Source of the DNA: JAIRTY01 sp050257395
Lineage (GTDB): Bacteria; Actinomycetota; Actinomycetes; Streptosporangiales; Streptosporangiaceae
DNA: 15,063 bases
Reading direction: 5' to 3'
Assembly: GCA_050257395.1 (NCBI GenBank)
Contig: JBLMWU010000298.1
Span: 1-15,063, forward strand
Both the position numbers and the translations under genes were made by a program. Every line of letters begins with the position of its first letter. The stretch's first letter is position 1. The notes beneath the pieces are model-generated. The model was given only the letters and a program-made list of their open reading frames with translations. It was not told the origin of the DNA and ran no database searches. Shown here piece by piece: positions 1-7,229 of this stretch.

Positions 1-1638
1 TCACTGGAGGAGGCTTTCGCCGGCGCGGCGGGCCCAGGTGGCGAACTGCTCGCCGTCGGCCCGGTCGGCGAGGTAGTTGCGCAGCACCCGCTCGGCGTAG
101 TCGGTCATGCCCGCCGAGGTCACCCTGAGCCCGCGCAGCTTGCGGCCGAAGCCCGCGTCGACCCCCAGCGCCCCGCCGAGGTGCACCTGGAAGCCCTCCT
201 CGCCGCCGACGATCGAGCCCTTGAAGCCGATGTCGGCGACCTGGAACCGGGCACAGGAGTTGGGGCAGCCGTTCACGTTGATGGTGATCGGGGTGTCGAA
301 GCCCGGCAGCCGCCGCTCCAGCTCGCCGTACAGGTCGGCGGCACGCTGCTTGGTGTCCACGATGGCCAGCTTGCAGAACTCGATCCCGGTGCACGCCATG
401 GTGCCCCGCCGGAAGGCGGACGGGTTCACCTGCAGGTCGCGGGCTGCCAGCTCGGCGGACAGCTCCGCCACCCGGTCCTCCGGCACGTCCAGGATGATCA
501 GCTTCTGCTGGGAGGTGGTGCGGATCAGCCCGGACCCGTACTCCTCCGCCAGGTCGGCGACCTGCCAGAGCTGGCTGCCGGAGCTGCGGCCCACGCTCGG
601 CGCCACCCCGAGGTAGTAGCGGCCGTCCCGCTGCCGGTGCACACCGACGTGATCGCGCGCCCCGGGCGGCGGGGTCTGCGGCGCTGGCCCGTCCGGCAGC
701 GCGGCGCCCAGGTACTCCTTCTCCAGCACCTCCCGGAACCGCTCCGCGCCCCAGTCGGCGACCAGGAACTTCAGCCGCGCCCGGCTGCGCAGCCGCCGGT
801 AGCCGTAGTCGCGGAAGATCCGGGTGACCCCGGTCCACACCTCGGCCGCGCGGTCAGGCTCCACGAACACGCCGAGCCGCTGCGCCAGCATCGGGTTGGT
901 GGACAGGCCGCCGCCCACCCACAGGTCGAAGCCGGGGGTGCCGTCCGGCCCGGTCACGCCGACGAAGGAGATGTCGTTGATCTCGTGCGCGGTGCACTGG
1001 GCGGTGCAGCCGCAGATCGCCGTCTTGTACTTGCGGGGCAGGTTGGTGAACTCGGTCCCGGCGGTCGCCACCGCCTCCAGGGCCCGCAGGGACGGGGTGG
1101 CGTCGAGGATCTCGCTGCCGTCGATCCCGGCGACCGGGCAGCCGAGGATGTTGCGCGGCACGTCGCCGCAGGCCTGCAGGCTGGACAGGCCGGCCGCCTC
1201 CAGCCGCTCCCAGATCGCGGGCACGTCCTCGATCCGGATCCAGTGGTACTGGACGTTCTGCCGGTCGGTGACGTCGGCGAGGTCGCGGCCGTACTCCTTG
1301 GCGATGCCGGCCACGGTGCGCAGCTGTCCGGCGGAGAGCTGCCCGCCCGGGATGCGCACCCGCATCATGAAGTAGCTGTCCTCGATCTCCTCGTCCGCCA
1401 GCGCCCCGGTCCGGCCGCCGCCGATGCCGGGGCGGCGCTGCGTGTACAGCCCCCACCAGCGGAAGCGGCCGCGCAGGTCGGCCGGGTCGATCGAGTCGAA
1501 GCCGAGGTGGGCGTAGCGGTTCAGGATCCGGTCGCGGACGTGCAGGCCGTCATCGTCCTTCTTCATCTGCTCGGACTTGTTCAGCGGCTCGTAATGGCCC
1601 ATGGCCCACTGGCCCTGGCCCTTCACGGGTCGTGGCAT
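1..1638 (-). CDS. sir: Ferredoxin-dependent assimilatory sulfite (nitrite) reductase, siroheme/[4Fe-4S]
   Basis: Cytoplasmic enzyme that reduces sulfite to sulfide with six electrons from ferredoxin, feeding cysteine synthesis. The 545-residue protein has the two-repeat layout of the family. Cys416, Cys422, Cys458 and Cys462 (CTGIEFC and CPNSC) ligate the [4Fe-4S]-siroheme centre. Tyr65 (GLYTQR) and Cys157 (ACGDVPRN) are 92 residues apart, the spacing of the Tyr-Cys crosslink pair in the mycobacterial SirA/NirA enzyme. That favours sulfite over nitrite as substrate. I chose the ATG at 1636-1638 because AGAAGGA lies just upstream. The frame stays open to 1701, but those extra 21 residues do not look like the family. 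The TGA stop is at bases 1-3, so the gene is complete and any downstream partner (often cysH-like) is outside the window. The leader peptide 93 nt upstream suggests cysteine-controlled expression. Sulfite versus nitrite cannot be settled from sequence alone. Confidence 0.93.
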   Translation of the reverse strand: MPRPVKGQGQWAMGHYEPLNKSEQMKKDDDGLHVRDRILNRYAHLGFDSIDPADLRGRFRWWGLYTQRRPGIGGGRTGALADEEIEDSYFMMRVRIPGGQLSAGQLRTVAGIAKEYGRDLADVTDRQNVQYHWIRIEDVPAIWERLEAAGLSSLQACGDVPRNILGCPVAGIDGSEILDATPSLRALEAVATAGTEFTNLPRKYKTAICGCTAQCTAHEINDISFVGVTGPDGTPGFDLWVGGGLSTNPMLAQRLGVFVEPDRAAEVWTGVTRIFRDYGYRRLRSRARLKFLVADWGAERFREVLEKEYLGAALPDGPAPQTPPPGARDHVGVHRQRDGRYYLGVAPSVGRSSGSQLWQVADLAEEYGSGLIRTTSQQKLIILDVPEDRVAELSAELAARDLQVNPSAFRRGTMACTGIEFCKLAIVDTKQRAADLYGELERRLPGFDTPITINVNGCPNSCARFQVADIGFKGSIVGGEEGFQVHLGGALGVDAGFGRKLRGLRVTSAGMTDYAERVLRNYLADRADGEQFATWARRAGESLLQ

Positions 1639-1663
1639 CGGTGATCCTTCTGCTGCTGGCGGA

Positions 1664-1691
1664 CCGCAGCCAGCCGGGCGCGCTGCTGCGG
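1664..1691 (-). promoter_or_regulatory. Inverted repeat in the leader between the leader peptide and sir
   Basis: CCGCAGC and GCTGCGG arms (7 bp) flank a 14-nt loop in the 93-nt gap between the leader-peptide stop and the sir start. This is where an attenuator hairpin is expected. There is no U-tract, so any attenuation would work through RNA folding, ribosome-site masking or Rho. The stem is only moderate for such GC-rich DNA, so its role is inferred from position. Confidence 0.35.
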
Positions 1692-1731
1692 GGCAGGGCA
1701 ACAGCTCGCGGCGGCGCGGCGGGGACGGGAG

Positions 1732-1833
1732 TCAGCGGCAGGCGCGACAGATGGCGCTGGAGACCCGGAGCAGGTCCACGTGGCGGCGGCTGACCAGCAG
1801 GGTCGGCCGGCAGGCGACACGCACAGGTGTCAC
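1732..1833 (-). CDS. Cysteine-type leader peptide (attenuator) upstream of sir
   Basis: A 33-codon ORF with GTG start at 1831-1833, preceded by GGGGAGG and a 6-nt spacer, which is an excellent ribosome site. The peptide contains SRRHVDLLRVSSAICRACR. The (R)HVDLxRVSSAxC core is the signature of the small 'putative leader peptide' family that actinomycetes carry ahead of sulfate/sulfite assimilation genes. Cys codons fall at positions 8, 29 and 32, the last two just before the TGA stop, where ribosome stalling would sense charged tRNA-Cys. The frame extends upstream to an ATG at 1855-1857, but that start lacks a good ribosome site. The peptide probably has no function as a protein; its translation would couple cysteine supply to transcription or translation of sir 93 nt downstream. 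The family match is by motif recognition; the mechanism is inferred. Confidence 0.85.
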   Translation of the reverse strand: MTPVRVACRPTLLVSRRHVDLLRVSSAICRACR

Positions 1834-1839
1834 GGCAGG

Positions 1840-1846
1840 CCTCCCC
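1840..1846 (-). promoter_or_regulatory. Shine-Dalgarno of the leader peptide
   Basis: On the minus strand this reads GGGGAGG, 6 nt before the GTG at 1831-1833. It decides the start of the leader peptide over the upstream in-frame ATG. Confidence 0.75.
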
Positions 1847-1905
1847 GGTGTGATCATCGCTGGCAGCTCACAGTCCGCCAGCACGACAGTAACATCCGCC
1901 GGGGG

Positions 1906-1911
1906 TATGCT
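1906..1911 (+). promoter_or_regulatory. Candidate -10 element of the Nudix gene (leaderless start)
   Basis: TATGCT fits the actinobacterial TANNNT -10 pattern and ends 8 nt before the GTG start at 1920. A transcript would begin at or next to the start codon. No Shine-Dalgarno sequence stands at normal distance, which agrees with a leaderless mRNA. No convincing -35 box is visible. Confidence 0.35.
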
Positions 1912-1919
1912 CCAGCCCC

Positions 1920-2519
1920 GTGCCCGACAGCGCCCGCACACCCGACATTCGCACCATTTCGTCCCGGGTCGTCTACCGGGACAGCTGGATCACCCTGCGC
2001 CAGGACGAGATCGAGCGGCCAGACGGCTCCCGCGGCACCTACGCGGTCGTGGACAAGCCCGACTTCGCGCTGGTCGTCCCGGCCGAGCGGGGCGGATTCC
2101 ACCTGGTGGAGGAGTACCGCTACCCGGTCGGCCGGCGCACCTGGGGATTCCCGCAGGGCACCTTCCCCGGCGGCGGCACCGGTGACCCGGCGGACCTGGC
2201 CCGGCTGGAGCTCGCACAGGAGACCGGCCTGCGGGCCCGCGAGCTCACCCCCCTCGGCTTCCTCACCTGCGCGCACGGCCTGACCGGGCAGGGCTTCCAC
2301 GCGTTCCTCGCGACCGGGCTGACCCAGGGCCGGCCGGACCGCGAGGCCGAGGAGCAGGACATGCGGCACCAGTGGGTCTCCCGGGCGGAGTTCACCGGCA
2401 TGATCAGGCGCGGGGCGATCGTGGACGACGCCACGGTGGCCGCCTACACGCTGCTCCTGCTGCATGAGGAGGGCGCAGCCGTGGGGCTGCCGCCGGGGCC
2501 CGGCCCGGTCAGCGCCTGA
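1920..2519 (+). CDS. Nudix hydrolase, ADP-ribose pyrophosphatase-like
   Basis: A 199-residue soluble protein. The core WGFPQGTF followed by LELAQETGL is a Nudix box, which binds Mg2+ and cleaves nucleoside-diphosphate-X substrates. It departs from the textbook box Gx5Ex7REUxEExGU. Starting at Gly80 it has two extra residues, the first Glu is Gly, the Arg before the core Glu is Leu, and the first Glu of the EE pair is Gln (Gln100). Glu97 and Glu101 remain. The looser form resembles a variant I recall in actinobacterial Nudix proteins. The flanking VEEYRYPVGRRTW resembles ADP-ribose/NDP-sugar hydrolases, but the substrate is not identifiable. The GTG start gives the natural N-terminus; no better start is nearby. 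The gene diverges from the sir leader and its last 11 bp overlap the end of the convergent gene at 2509. Confidence 0.82.
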   Translation: MPDSARTPDIRTISSRVVYRDSWITLRQDEIERPDGSRGTYAVVDKPDFALVVPAERGGFHLVEEYRYPVGRRTWGFPQGTFPGGGTGDPADLARLELAQETGLRARELTPLGFLTCAHGLTGQGFHAFLATGLTQGRPDREAEEQDMRHQWVSRAEFTGMIRRGAIVDDATVAAYTLLLLHEEGAAVGLPPGPGPVSA

Positions 2520-4206
2520 CCCAGACGTAGTCGGCGCCGGCGGACGTGCCGTTCCGGTTGGGGATGGCGGCGGCGAGCCGGTAGCGCGGGTCCGACTGCA
2601 GCGTGCGGGCGATCACCGCATCCAGTGCGGGGGTGACCTGGTAGTTGTACGAGATGACCCGGAAGTAGCCGTCCCTGATCGCGGCCCGGTAGGCGGCGGT
2701 GCCGGTGAGGTACCGGCCCTGCGGGGTGGTGTACCCGAGGAAGTACGTGGAGCTGAACTGGTACGGCTGGGCCGCCGGGTTCAGCCGCAGGTAGTAGATG
2801 GGCACCTCGTCCACCTCGGCCAGGTAGTGCGCGCCCGGCCGCAGGTAGCGGCTGAACTCCTGGACGTACAGGCTGGAGTCGGGCCAGGAGCTGAACAGCT
2901 CGTGCGCCTGCACCATGCCGAGCACCAGCGCGGCACCCCAGATGGCGATGCCGAGCTGCGCCCGGCGGAAATGGTCGCCGACGATCCGGGCGAGGCCGAC
3001 GCCCGCCAGCGGGGCGGCGAACAGCAGGCCGAACCCGATGTGCTTGTACAGCGAGGTCTCGGTGTGCAGCCGGAGCTGTTCCGCGGGCGCGAGCAGCGCG
3101 GTCCCGGTCAGGGCCAGCCCGAGCAGGGAGCGCCGCCACCGGCCGCCCGCGGGCGCGATCTGCTCACCGGCTTCGTTCTCCGGCCGCCGCGCGTAGGCCA
3201 CCGCGCCCACCACCGCCAGCGCGAATGGCAGCCCGCCCCACTTCACGCAGTCCAGGGCCAGGGCCGTGGCCGGGGTGCTGCCGTGCGCCCGCGAGGTGGT
3301 CGTGAACTCGATGCCGGTCAGGTAGACCTTGCCCGCCTGATGCAGCGCCCAGATCAGCAGCTCGCCGGTGACCGCCGCCAGCACCACCGGGCGGATGAGC
3401 GCCTGCCAGCCGCGGTACGGCCAGCCGGCCAGCGCCGTGAGCCCGACCACGGTCGGCACGAACAGCAGCGAGGCGTACTTGCCGGCGACCGCCAGCGCCA
3501 GCACCGGCGCGGCGAGCAGGTACAGCGGCAGCCAGGAGGCGGCGCTGCGGACGACGATCCAGGCAGCCAGGGCCAGCAGGAACAGCGCGGAGGCGTCGTA
3601 GGTGGCCAGATGCCCCAGGACGAGCGCGGACTCGGTGACGGAGAAGATCAGGGCCGCGCACAGCCCCACCCGCTCGTTGAAGAGCCGGCGGGTCAGCGCA
3701 TACAGCAGCGCCGTGGCGGCCAGCGCGGCGGCGAGGCTGACCGCCCGCGCGCCCGCCAGCCCGCCCAGGCTGTCCGCGACCGCCCCGAGCACCGGGTACA
3801 GGACGGGCGCGCCGGAGAAGTACGACGGGTAGTTGCCCTGCAGCGCGTACCCGGACAGGAAGTGGCCCAGCTCCATGTGGCCGGCGTACAGGTAGAGCGC
3901 CTCGTCCTCGAACGCGGTGTTCTGCATGCGCAGCGACAGCAGCGCCTGCATCACCAGGATCGCCGCCAGCACGCCCCGGCTGATCCAGGTCCGGCGGCGG
4001 GGCGCCGGCGCGGCCGGGGCGGGGGCCGCGGGCCGCGGCTGGTGATCCGGGTCCGGCGGGGCGGGCGGCCTGCGGCGGTCGGCCAGCCGCGGCTCGGGCA
4101 GCGAGGGGAACAGGACGGTGTCGGCCTCCTGGGGCGGGCCAGGCCGCTGGCGGGCGGGGTGCGGGCCGGCCCTGCGCTGCGCCGTCCGGCGGGGCGGGGT
4201 GCTCAT
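2509..4206 (-). CDS. GT-C superfamily membrane glycosyltransferase (ArnT/PMT-like)
   Basis: A 565-residue multi-pass membrane protein. Residues 1-72 are a Pro/Arg-rich, probably cytoplasmic tail. The first helix is near 76-93 and is followed by TAFEDEALYLYAGH, with Asp101-Glu102 in the first external loop. That acidic motif is the catalytic/metal site of GT-C enzymes, which take sugars from polyprenyl-phosphate donors. About ten hydrophobic segments follow up to about residue 425, then a mostly soluble C-terminal region rich in Tyr (RYLRPGAHYLAEVDEVP and beyond), probably outside the membrane. The gene is last in the three-gene unit, with only 10 nt between the GH26 stop and its ATG. I see no Shine-Dalgarno, which suggests translational coupling. 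Acceptor and sugar are unknown; a role in decorating the polymer made by the upstream synthase is inferred. Confidence 0.8.
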   Translation of the reverse strand: MSTPPRRTAQRRAGPHPARQRPGPPQEADTVLFPSLPEPRLADRRRPPAPPDPDHQPRPAAPAPAAPAPRRRTWISRGVLAAILVMQALLSLRMQNTAFEDEALYLYAGHMELGHFLSGYALQGNYPSYFSGAPVLYPVLGAVADSLGGLAGARAVSLAAALAATALLYALTRRLFNERVGLCAALIFSVTESALVLGHLATYDASALFLLALAAWIVVRSAASWLPLYLLAAPVLALAVAGKYASLLFVPTVVGLTALAGWPYRGWQALIRPVVLAAVTGELLIWALHQAGKVYLTGIEFTTTSRAHGSTPATALALDCVKWGGLPFALAVVGAVAYARRPENEAGEQIAPAGGRWRRSLLGLALTGTALLAPAEQLRLHTETSLYKHIGFGLLFAAPLAGVGLARIVGDHFRRAQLGIAIWGAALVLGMVQAHELFSSWPDSSLYVQEFSRYLRPGAHYLAEVDEVPIYYLRLNPAAQPYQFSSTYFLGYTTPQGRYLTGTAAYRAAIRDGYFRVISYNYQVTPALDAVIARTLQSDPRYRLAAAIPNRNGTSAGADYVWVRR

Positions 4207-4216
4207 CGCGGGCCGG

Positions 4217-5239
4217 TCAGTGGCGGGTCACGCCGGCCAGCGGGACCGGGCTCAGCGCGCGGGCCAGCGCCGCCCGCAGGATGGGCCGGGACTCCGCCCG
4301 CCAGTCGACGCCGTTCTTGTTGAAGTCGAACCAGATGAACCCGAGCATGTCGCGGTGCCTGGCCACGGCGGCCACCAGGTGGTGCACGCTTGCCACCTCG
4401 TCCGGGCCGGTCTCGACCGAGGTCTCGGCGATGATCAGCGGCTTGCTGGTGAACCGGCGGACCTCGCTGATGGTGGGCAGGTAGAGGGTGCCGTAGGTGT
4501 CAGGCCCGGTGGTGGGGAAGTAGCCGGTGACGCCGACCCAGTCCACATAGGCGTCGCCCGGGTAGTAGGGGCGCAGCTTCACCTGCGGCACCGGGTTGAT
4601 GATGTTGGGGTTCCACATCCAGATCACGTTGCTGGCGCCCGCCTGCACGAAGAGGTCGTGGATGTGGCGCCAGGCCGCGACGAAGCTGGCCGGGCTCGCC
4701 GCCGTGGTGCCCCACGGGTACCAGTTGCCGTTCATCTCGTGGCCGAAGCTGAGCACGATCGGCAGGCCGAGCCCGCGGACCGCGCGGGCGAACCGGCTGA
4801 TGTAGGCGTCGCTGGCGCCGCCCGCGATCGCCTGCACGCTGGTCTGGTACGGCTCCCAGGCCAGGTAGGACAGGGCACCGTAGTGCCACGCGTTGATCAC
4901 CCCGGAGGGGTAGAACGGCTTGTTCCAGGCGGCGTACTGCCCGATCAGGTTCGGGTGCCGGCCGATGGCGGCGGCGAACCGGCGGACCGGCGCCAGGGTC
5001 TGCGGCGCGCGCGGTGCCTCCACGCCCAGGAACTTGCCCGAGGGGTCGAGCAGGCTGGAGACGTCGAACGGCAGTCCCGCGGCCGGCCCGGTGCCGCGGG
5101 CCGGGCCGGCCAGCCCGCCCGGCGCGGGCCCGTGCGCGCTGGCCAGCGGGGTCATGTGACAGCCCGCCAGCGCCGCGAGCAGCCCGGCGGCCGCCAGCAC
5201 CCGGGCGGTCAGCGCCCGGGCGGTGCCCCGGCGGCTCAT
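4217..5239 (-). CDS. Secreted lipoprotein glycoside hydrolase, GH26-like (beta-mannanase family)
   Basis: A 340-residue exported protein. The N-terminus (MSRRGTARALTARVLAAAGL) runs into the lipobox LAGC with Cys27, so the mature protein is probably lipid-anchored on the outer face of the membrane. The catalytic barrel spans about residues 58-330. FGHEMNGNWYPWG supplies the likely acid/base Glu168, and LIIAETS supplies the likely nucleophile Glu272; both motifs are typical of GH26 in clan GH-A. WMWNPN at 207-212 also fits this family. The start codon overlaps the stop of the synthase gene (ATGA), indicating coupled translation. In this operon the enzyme more likely trims or releases the polymer made by its neighbour than digests food polysaccharide. 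Mannan, mixed-linkage glucan and other beta-glycans are all possible substrates. Confidence 0.85.
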   Translation of the reverse strand: MSRRGTARALTARVLAAAGLLAALAGCHMTPLASAHGPAPGGLAGPARGTGPAAGLPFDVSSLLDPSGKFLGVEAPRAPQTLAPVRRFAAAIGRHPNLIGQYAAWNKPFYPSGVINAWHYGALSYLAWEPYQTSVQAIAGGASDAYISRFARAVRGLGLPIVLSFGHEMNGNWYPWGTTAASPASFVAAWRHIHDLFVQAGASNVIWMWNPNIINPVPQVKLRPYYPGDAYVDWVGVTGYFPTTGPDTYGTLYLPTISEVRRFTSKPLIIAETSVETGPDEVASVHHLVAAVARHRDMLGFIWFDFNKNGVDWRAESRPILRAALARALSPVPLAGVTRH

Positions 5240-6930
5240 GCAGGCGTCCCCACCGTCGGCTGGATGAGGATGCGGCCGACCACCACCAGCTGGAACACGC
5301 CGAGCACGAAAATGAGGAACAGGTCGTACGGGTTCATGGTCAGCATCCGCCAGAAGGCCAGCCCGGCCCACAGGGCCGAGCTGCCGCCGTTCCAGACGAT
5401 CAGGCCGGCCCAGAACCGCCGCCGGCCGTCCTGCCCGCCCTTGCCGCTGCCGGAGGGCTTCCAGCCAAGCGGGCGGCGGCGCAGCAGGTCCCAGAGCGCG
5501 AAGACGTGCGCCCAGCCGGCGATCACCCGGACCGACCAGGCTTCCAGCCGGTAGGGGGCGCGGTGCCACAGCGGGTAGATCACCCCCGCGTAGAGCAGCA
5601 CGGGCGCCACGTACACGAGGCTGCGCAGGGTGAGCTCGGCAGGGGCGAAGACCAGCATCGCCACCGCGAGGGCGGGCGCGATGAAGGTGAAGACGGCGGT
5701 GTAGACGTAGCCGATGAAGCCGGACAGGTAGCACATCCGGGTGTACAGGGGCAGCCTGGTCCGCCAGAACTTGCCGTGCCGCAGCAGGCTCATGGTCCCG
5801 GAGCACCAGCGGTACTGCTGGTTGAGGAAGGCCAGCGCGTTGTCCGGGCACATGCCGGTCGACAGCGCGATCGGCAGGTAGCGCAGCCGCCAGCCGTGCC
5901 GGGCGAGGTCGAAGCCGGTGTGCAGGTCCTCGGAGTGCTCGGCCAGCGACATGCCGCCGATGTACTTCAGCGCCGCCCGCCGGTAGACCGCGCAGCTGCC
6001 GACGCAGATGGCGCCCTTCTTGCGGGCCCGGGCGGTCTGGATGGAGCGGTAGAACAGCTCCTGGATCGCGCCCGCCCCGCGCTCCACCCAGGTCTGGTGG
6101 TCGAGCACCCGGAAGAACTGAGGTGTCTGCACGATGCCCACGTCGGGGAAGGCGTCCATGTACGGCAGGGTCTCGGCGAGCAGGTCGTGGCGGGGCGCGA
6201 AGTCGGCGTCGAGCAGCAGGATGAAGTCGCCGTCGGAGATGTGGTAGCCGTAGAGCAGGTTGCCCGACTTCTTGAACCAGCCCCGGTCCGGGCGGGAGGC
6301 GTAGGCAAAGCCGAAGCTCCGCGCCATCGCCTTGAGCTGCGGGTTGCCGGAGTCGTCGAGCACCCACGGGGTGACGCGGCCCGGGTAGTGGCGGGCCAGC
6401 ACCGCCACGTAGCGCCAGGTGTTGTGCAGCACCGCGGGCGGCTCGCCGCACACCGGCAGGAACACGTCGACCGAGGGGTAGCGCCGGGGCCGCCAGCCGT
6501 CCACCAGCCGCCGGTGCGCGGCCAGGTCGAAGCTGCGGCTCAGCCCGTCCACCAGCAGGGACAGCAGGAAGCAGAACACGCCGAGGAGCGCGAACGGGAG
6601 GTAGAGCAGGAACCAGGGCGAGTCCCAGACCATCCGCGCCTGGCTGTACACCAGCGGCGGGAAGGTGGCGACGGAGCACAGGGTGAGCACCCACATGTGC
6701 CGCCGGATGTAGGAGTACTTCTCCCGGTCGCCGGGCGGGACCGGGAGCACCAGGTCGCTGGGCGGAGCCGCGGCGGCCGCCAGCGCCAGCACCGAGCCGG
6801 ACGGTACCGCGGGCCGGGCGGCGGCACCCGCCCGGTGCCGGGCGCGGGGCCGCTCCGGGGCGCGCGGTGCGACGCGGGGGTCAACGATGCCAGCCACCGC
6901 TAACCTCACTTCCCCAGTGGGAGCCGTCAC
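5236..6930 (-). CDS. Cellulose-synthase-like processive GT2 glycosyltransferase
   Basis: A 564-residue membrane enzyme that would polymerise an NDP-sugar into a beta-glycan and move it across the membrane. Two helices lie near residues 79-128. The GT2 domain follows with Asp192-Asp193 (VLDDSGN), DAD 241-243, SED 333-335 and QQYRW 371-375, matching the D, DxD, TED and QxxRW motifs of BcsA-type synthases. More helices follow at about 400-450, 462-480 and 505-555. No PilZ domain is visible, so direct c-di-GMP control is not indicated. The GTG start at 6928-6930 gives the longest reading but has a poor ribosome site. A second GTG at 6895-6897, preceded by GTGAGG, is a fair alternative. A rare TTA Leu codon (residue 10) lies between the two. 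This gene heads the operon with the GH26 and GT-C genes. The sugar polymerised is not readable from sequence. Confidence 0.88.
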   Translation of the reverse strand: MTAPTGEVRLAVAGIVDPRVAPRAPERPRARHRAGAAARPAVPSGSVLALAAAAAPPSDLVLPVPPGDREKYSYIRRHMWVLTLCSVATFPPLVYSQARMVWDSPWFLLYLPFALLGVFCFLLSLLVDGLSRSFDLAAHRRLVDGWRPRRYPSVDVFLPVCGEPPAVLHNTWRYVAVLARHYPGRVTPWVLDDSGNPQLKAMARSFGFAYASRPDRGWFKKSGNLLYGYHISDGDFILLLDADFAPRHDLLAETLPYMDAFPDVGIVQTPQFFRVLDHQTWVERGAGAIQELFYRSIQTARARKKGAICVGSCAVYRRAALKYIGGMSLAEHSEDLHTGFDLARHGWRLRYLPIALSTGMCPDNALAFLNQQYRWCSGTMSLLRHGKFWRTRLPLYTRMCYLSGFIGYVYTAVFTFIAPALAVAMLVFAPAELTLRSLVYVAPVLLYAGVIYPLWHRAPYRLEAWSVRVIAGWAHVFALWDLLRRRPLGWKPSGSGKGGQDGRRRFWAGLIVWNGGSSALWAGLAFWRMLTMNPYDLFLIFVLGVFQLVVVGRILIQPTVGTPA

Positions 6931-6938
6931 CCGTGACG
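6925..6938. repeat. 14-bp palindrome over the synthase start
   Basis: CGTCAC and GTGACG arms separated by CC, with the GTG start of the synthase inside the left arm. A further CGTCAC occurs at 6956-6961. It may be an operator half-site cluster or a small hairpin at the translation start; no function is proven. Confidence 0.45.
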
Positions 6939-6961
6939 TACGCTCATCAACGGTGCGTCAC

Positions 6962-6982
6962 CTGACAGGCGGGACTTGTCAG
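6962..6982. promoter_or_regulatory. Interrupted palindrome, candidate operator of the polysaccharide operon
   Basis: CTGACA and TGTCAG, perfect 6-bp arms with a 9-nt centre, sit directly downstream of a TATGAT (-10-like) hexamer on the minus strand. This is the transcription-start region, a usual position for a repressor. The regulator is unknown. Confidence 0.4.
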
Positions 6983-6988
6983 ATCATA
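6983..6988 (-). promoter_or_regulatory. Candidate -10 box of the synthase operon
   Basis: It reads TATGAT on the minus strand, 52 nt before the GTG start. No good -35 hexamer is found at 16-18 bp, so the sigma factor is uncertain. The rest of 6931-7229, the divergent intergenic stretch, holds TTGACA at 7056-7061 on the plus strand without a matching -10, and nothing else I can name. Confidence 0.35.
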
Positions 6989-7229
6989 GAGCGGCAAGGT
7001 GCCCGAAAGAGGCCAGATCTTAGGGCTTTCTTAACGCGGTACTGACCTGCGGGAGTTGACACGATCTGGGCGGTAAGGCCCCGCAGCGTCACGGATTTCT
7101 GGCACCCTGAGGCGGTCGGGTGTGGCACAGCCGCCCCACCGGTCCCTCCGCTGCCGGTGCCCGGCAAACGGGCCGGGTTTCCGCCCCGGCGCGGTCAGCT
7201 GCGCCGGGTGCGTCAGCAGGGGAGGTGGA

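Noticed and set aside
2464..4323. Plus-strand 619-residue open frame
   Set aside because: It is antisense to the GT-C gene, has Gln/Arg/Gly-rich shadow composition typical of GC-rich DNA, and shows no recognisable domain.
4217..6694. Long 825-residue minus-strand reading frame spanning the synthase and GH26 genes, as if one fusion protein
   Set aside because: Only its last 340 residues are the GH26-like protein. The first part is low-complexity Arg/Ala/Pro text and an out-of-frame shadow of the synthase gene, which has all GT2 motifs in its own frame.
7056..7061. TTGACA as a -35 box for the dehydratase gene
   Set aside because: No acceptable -10 hexamer lies 16-18 bp downstream; the nearest TA-rich hexamer is 12 bp away.
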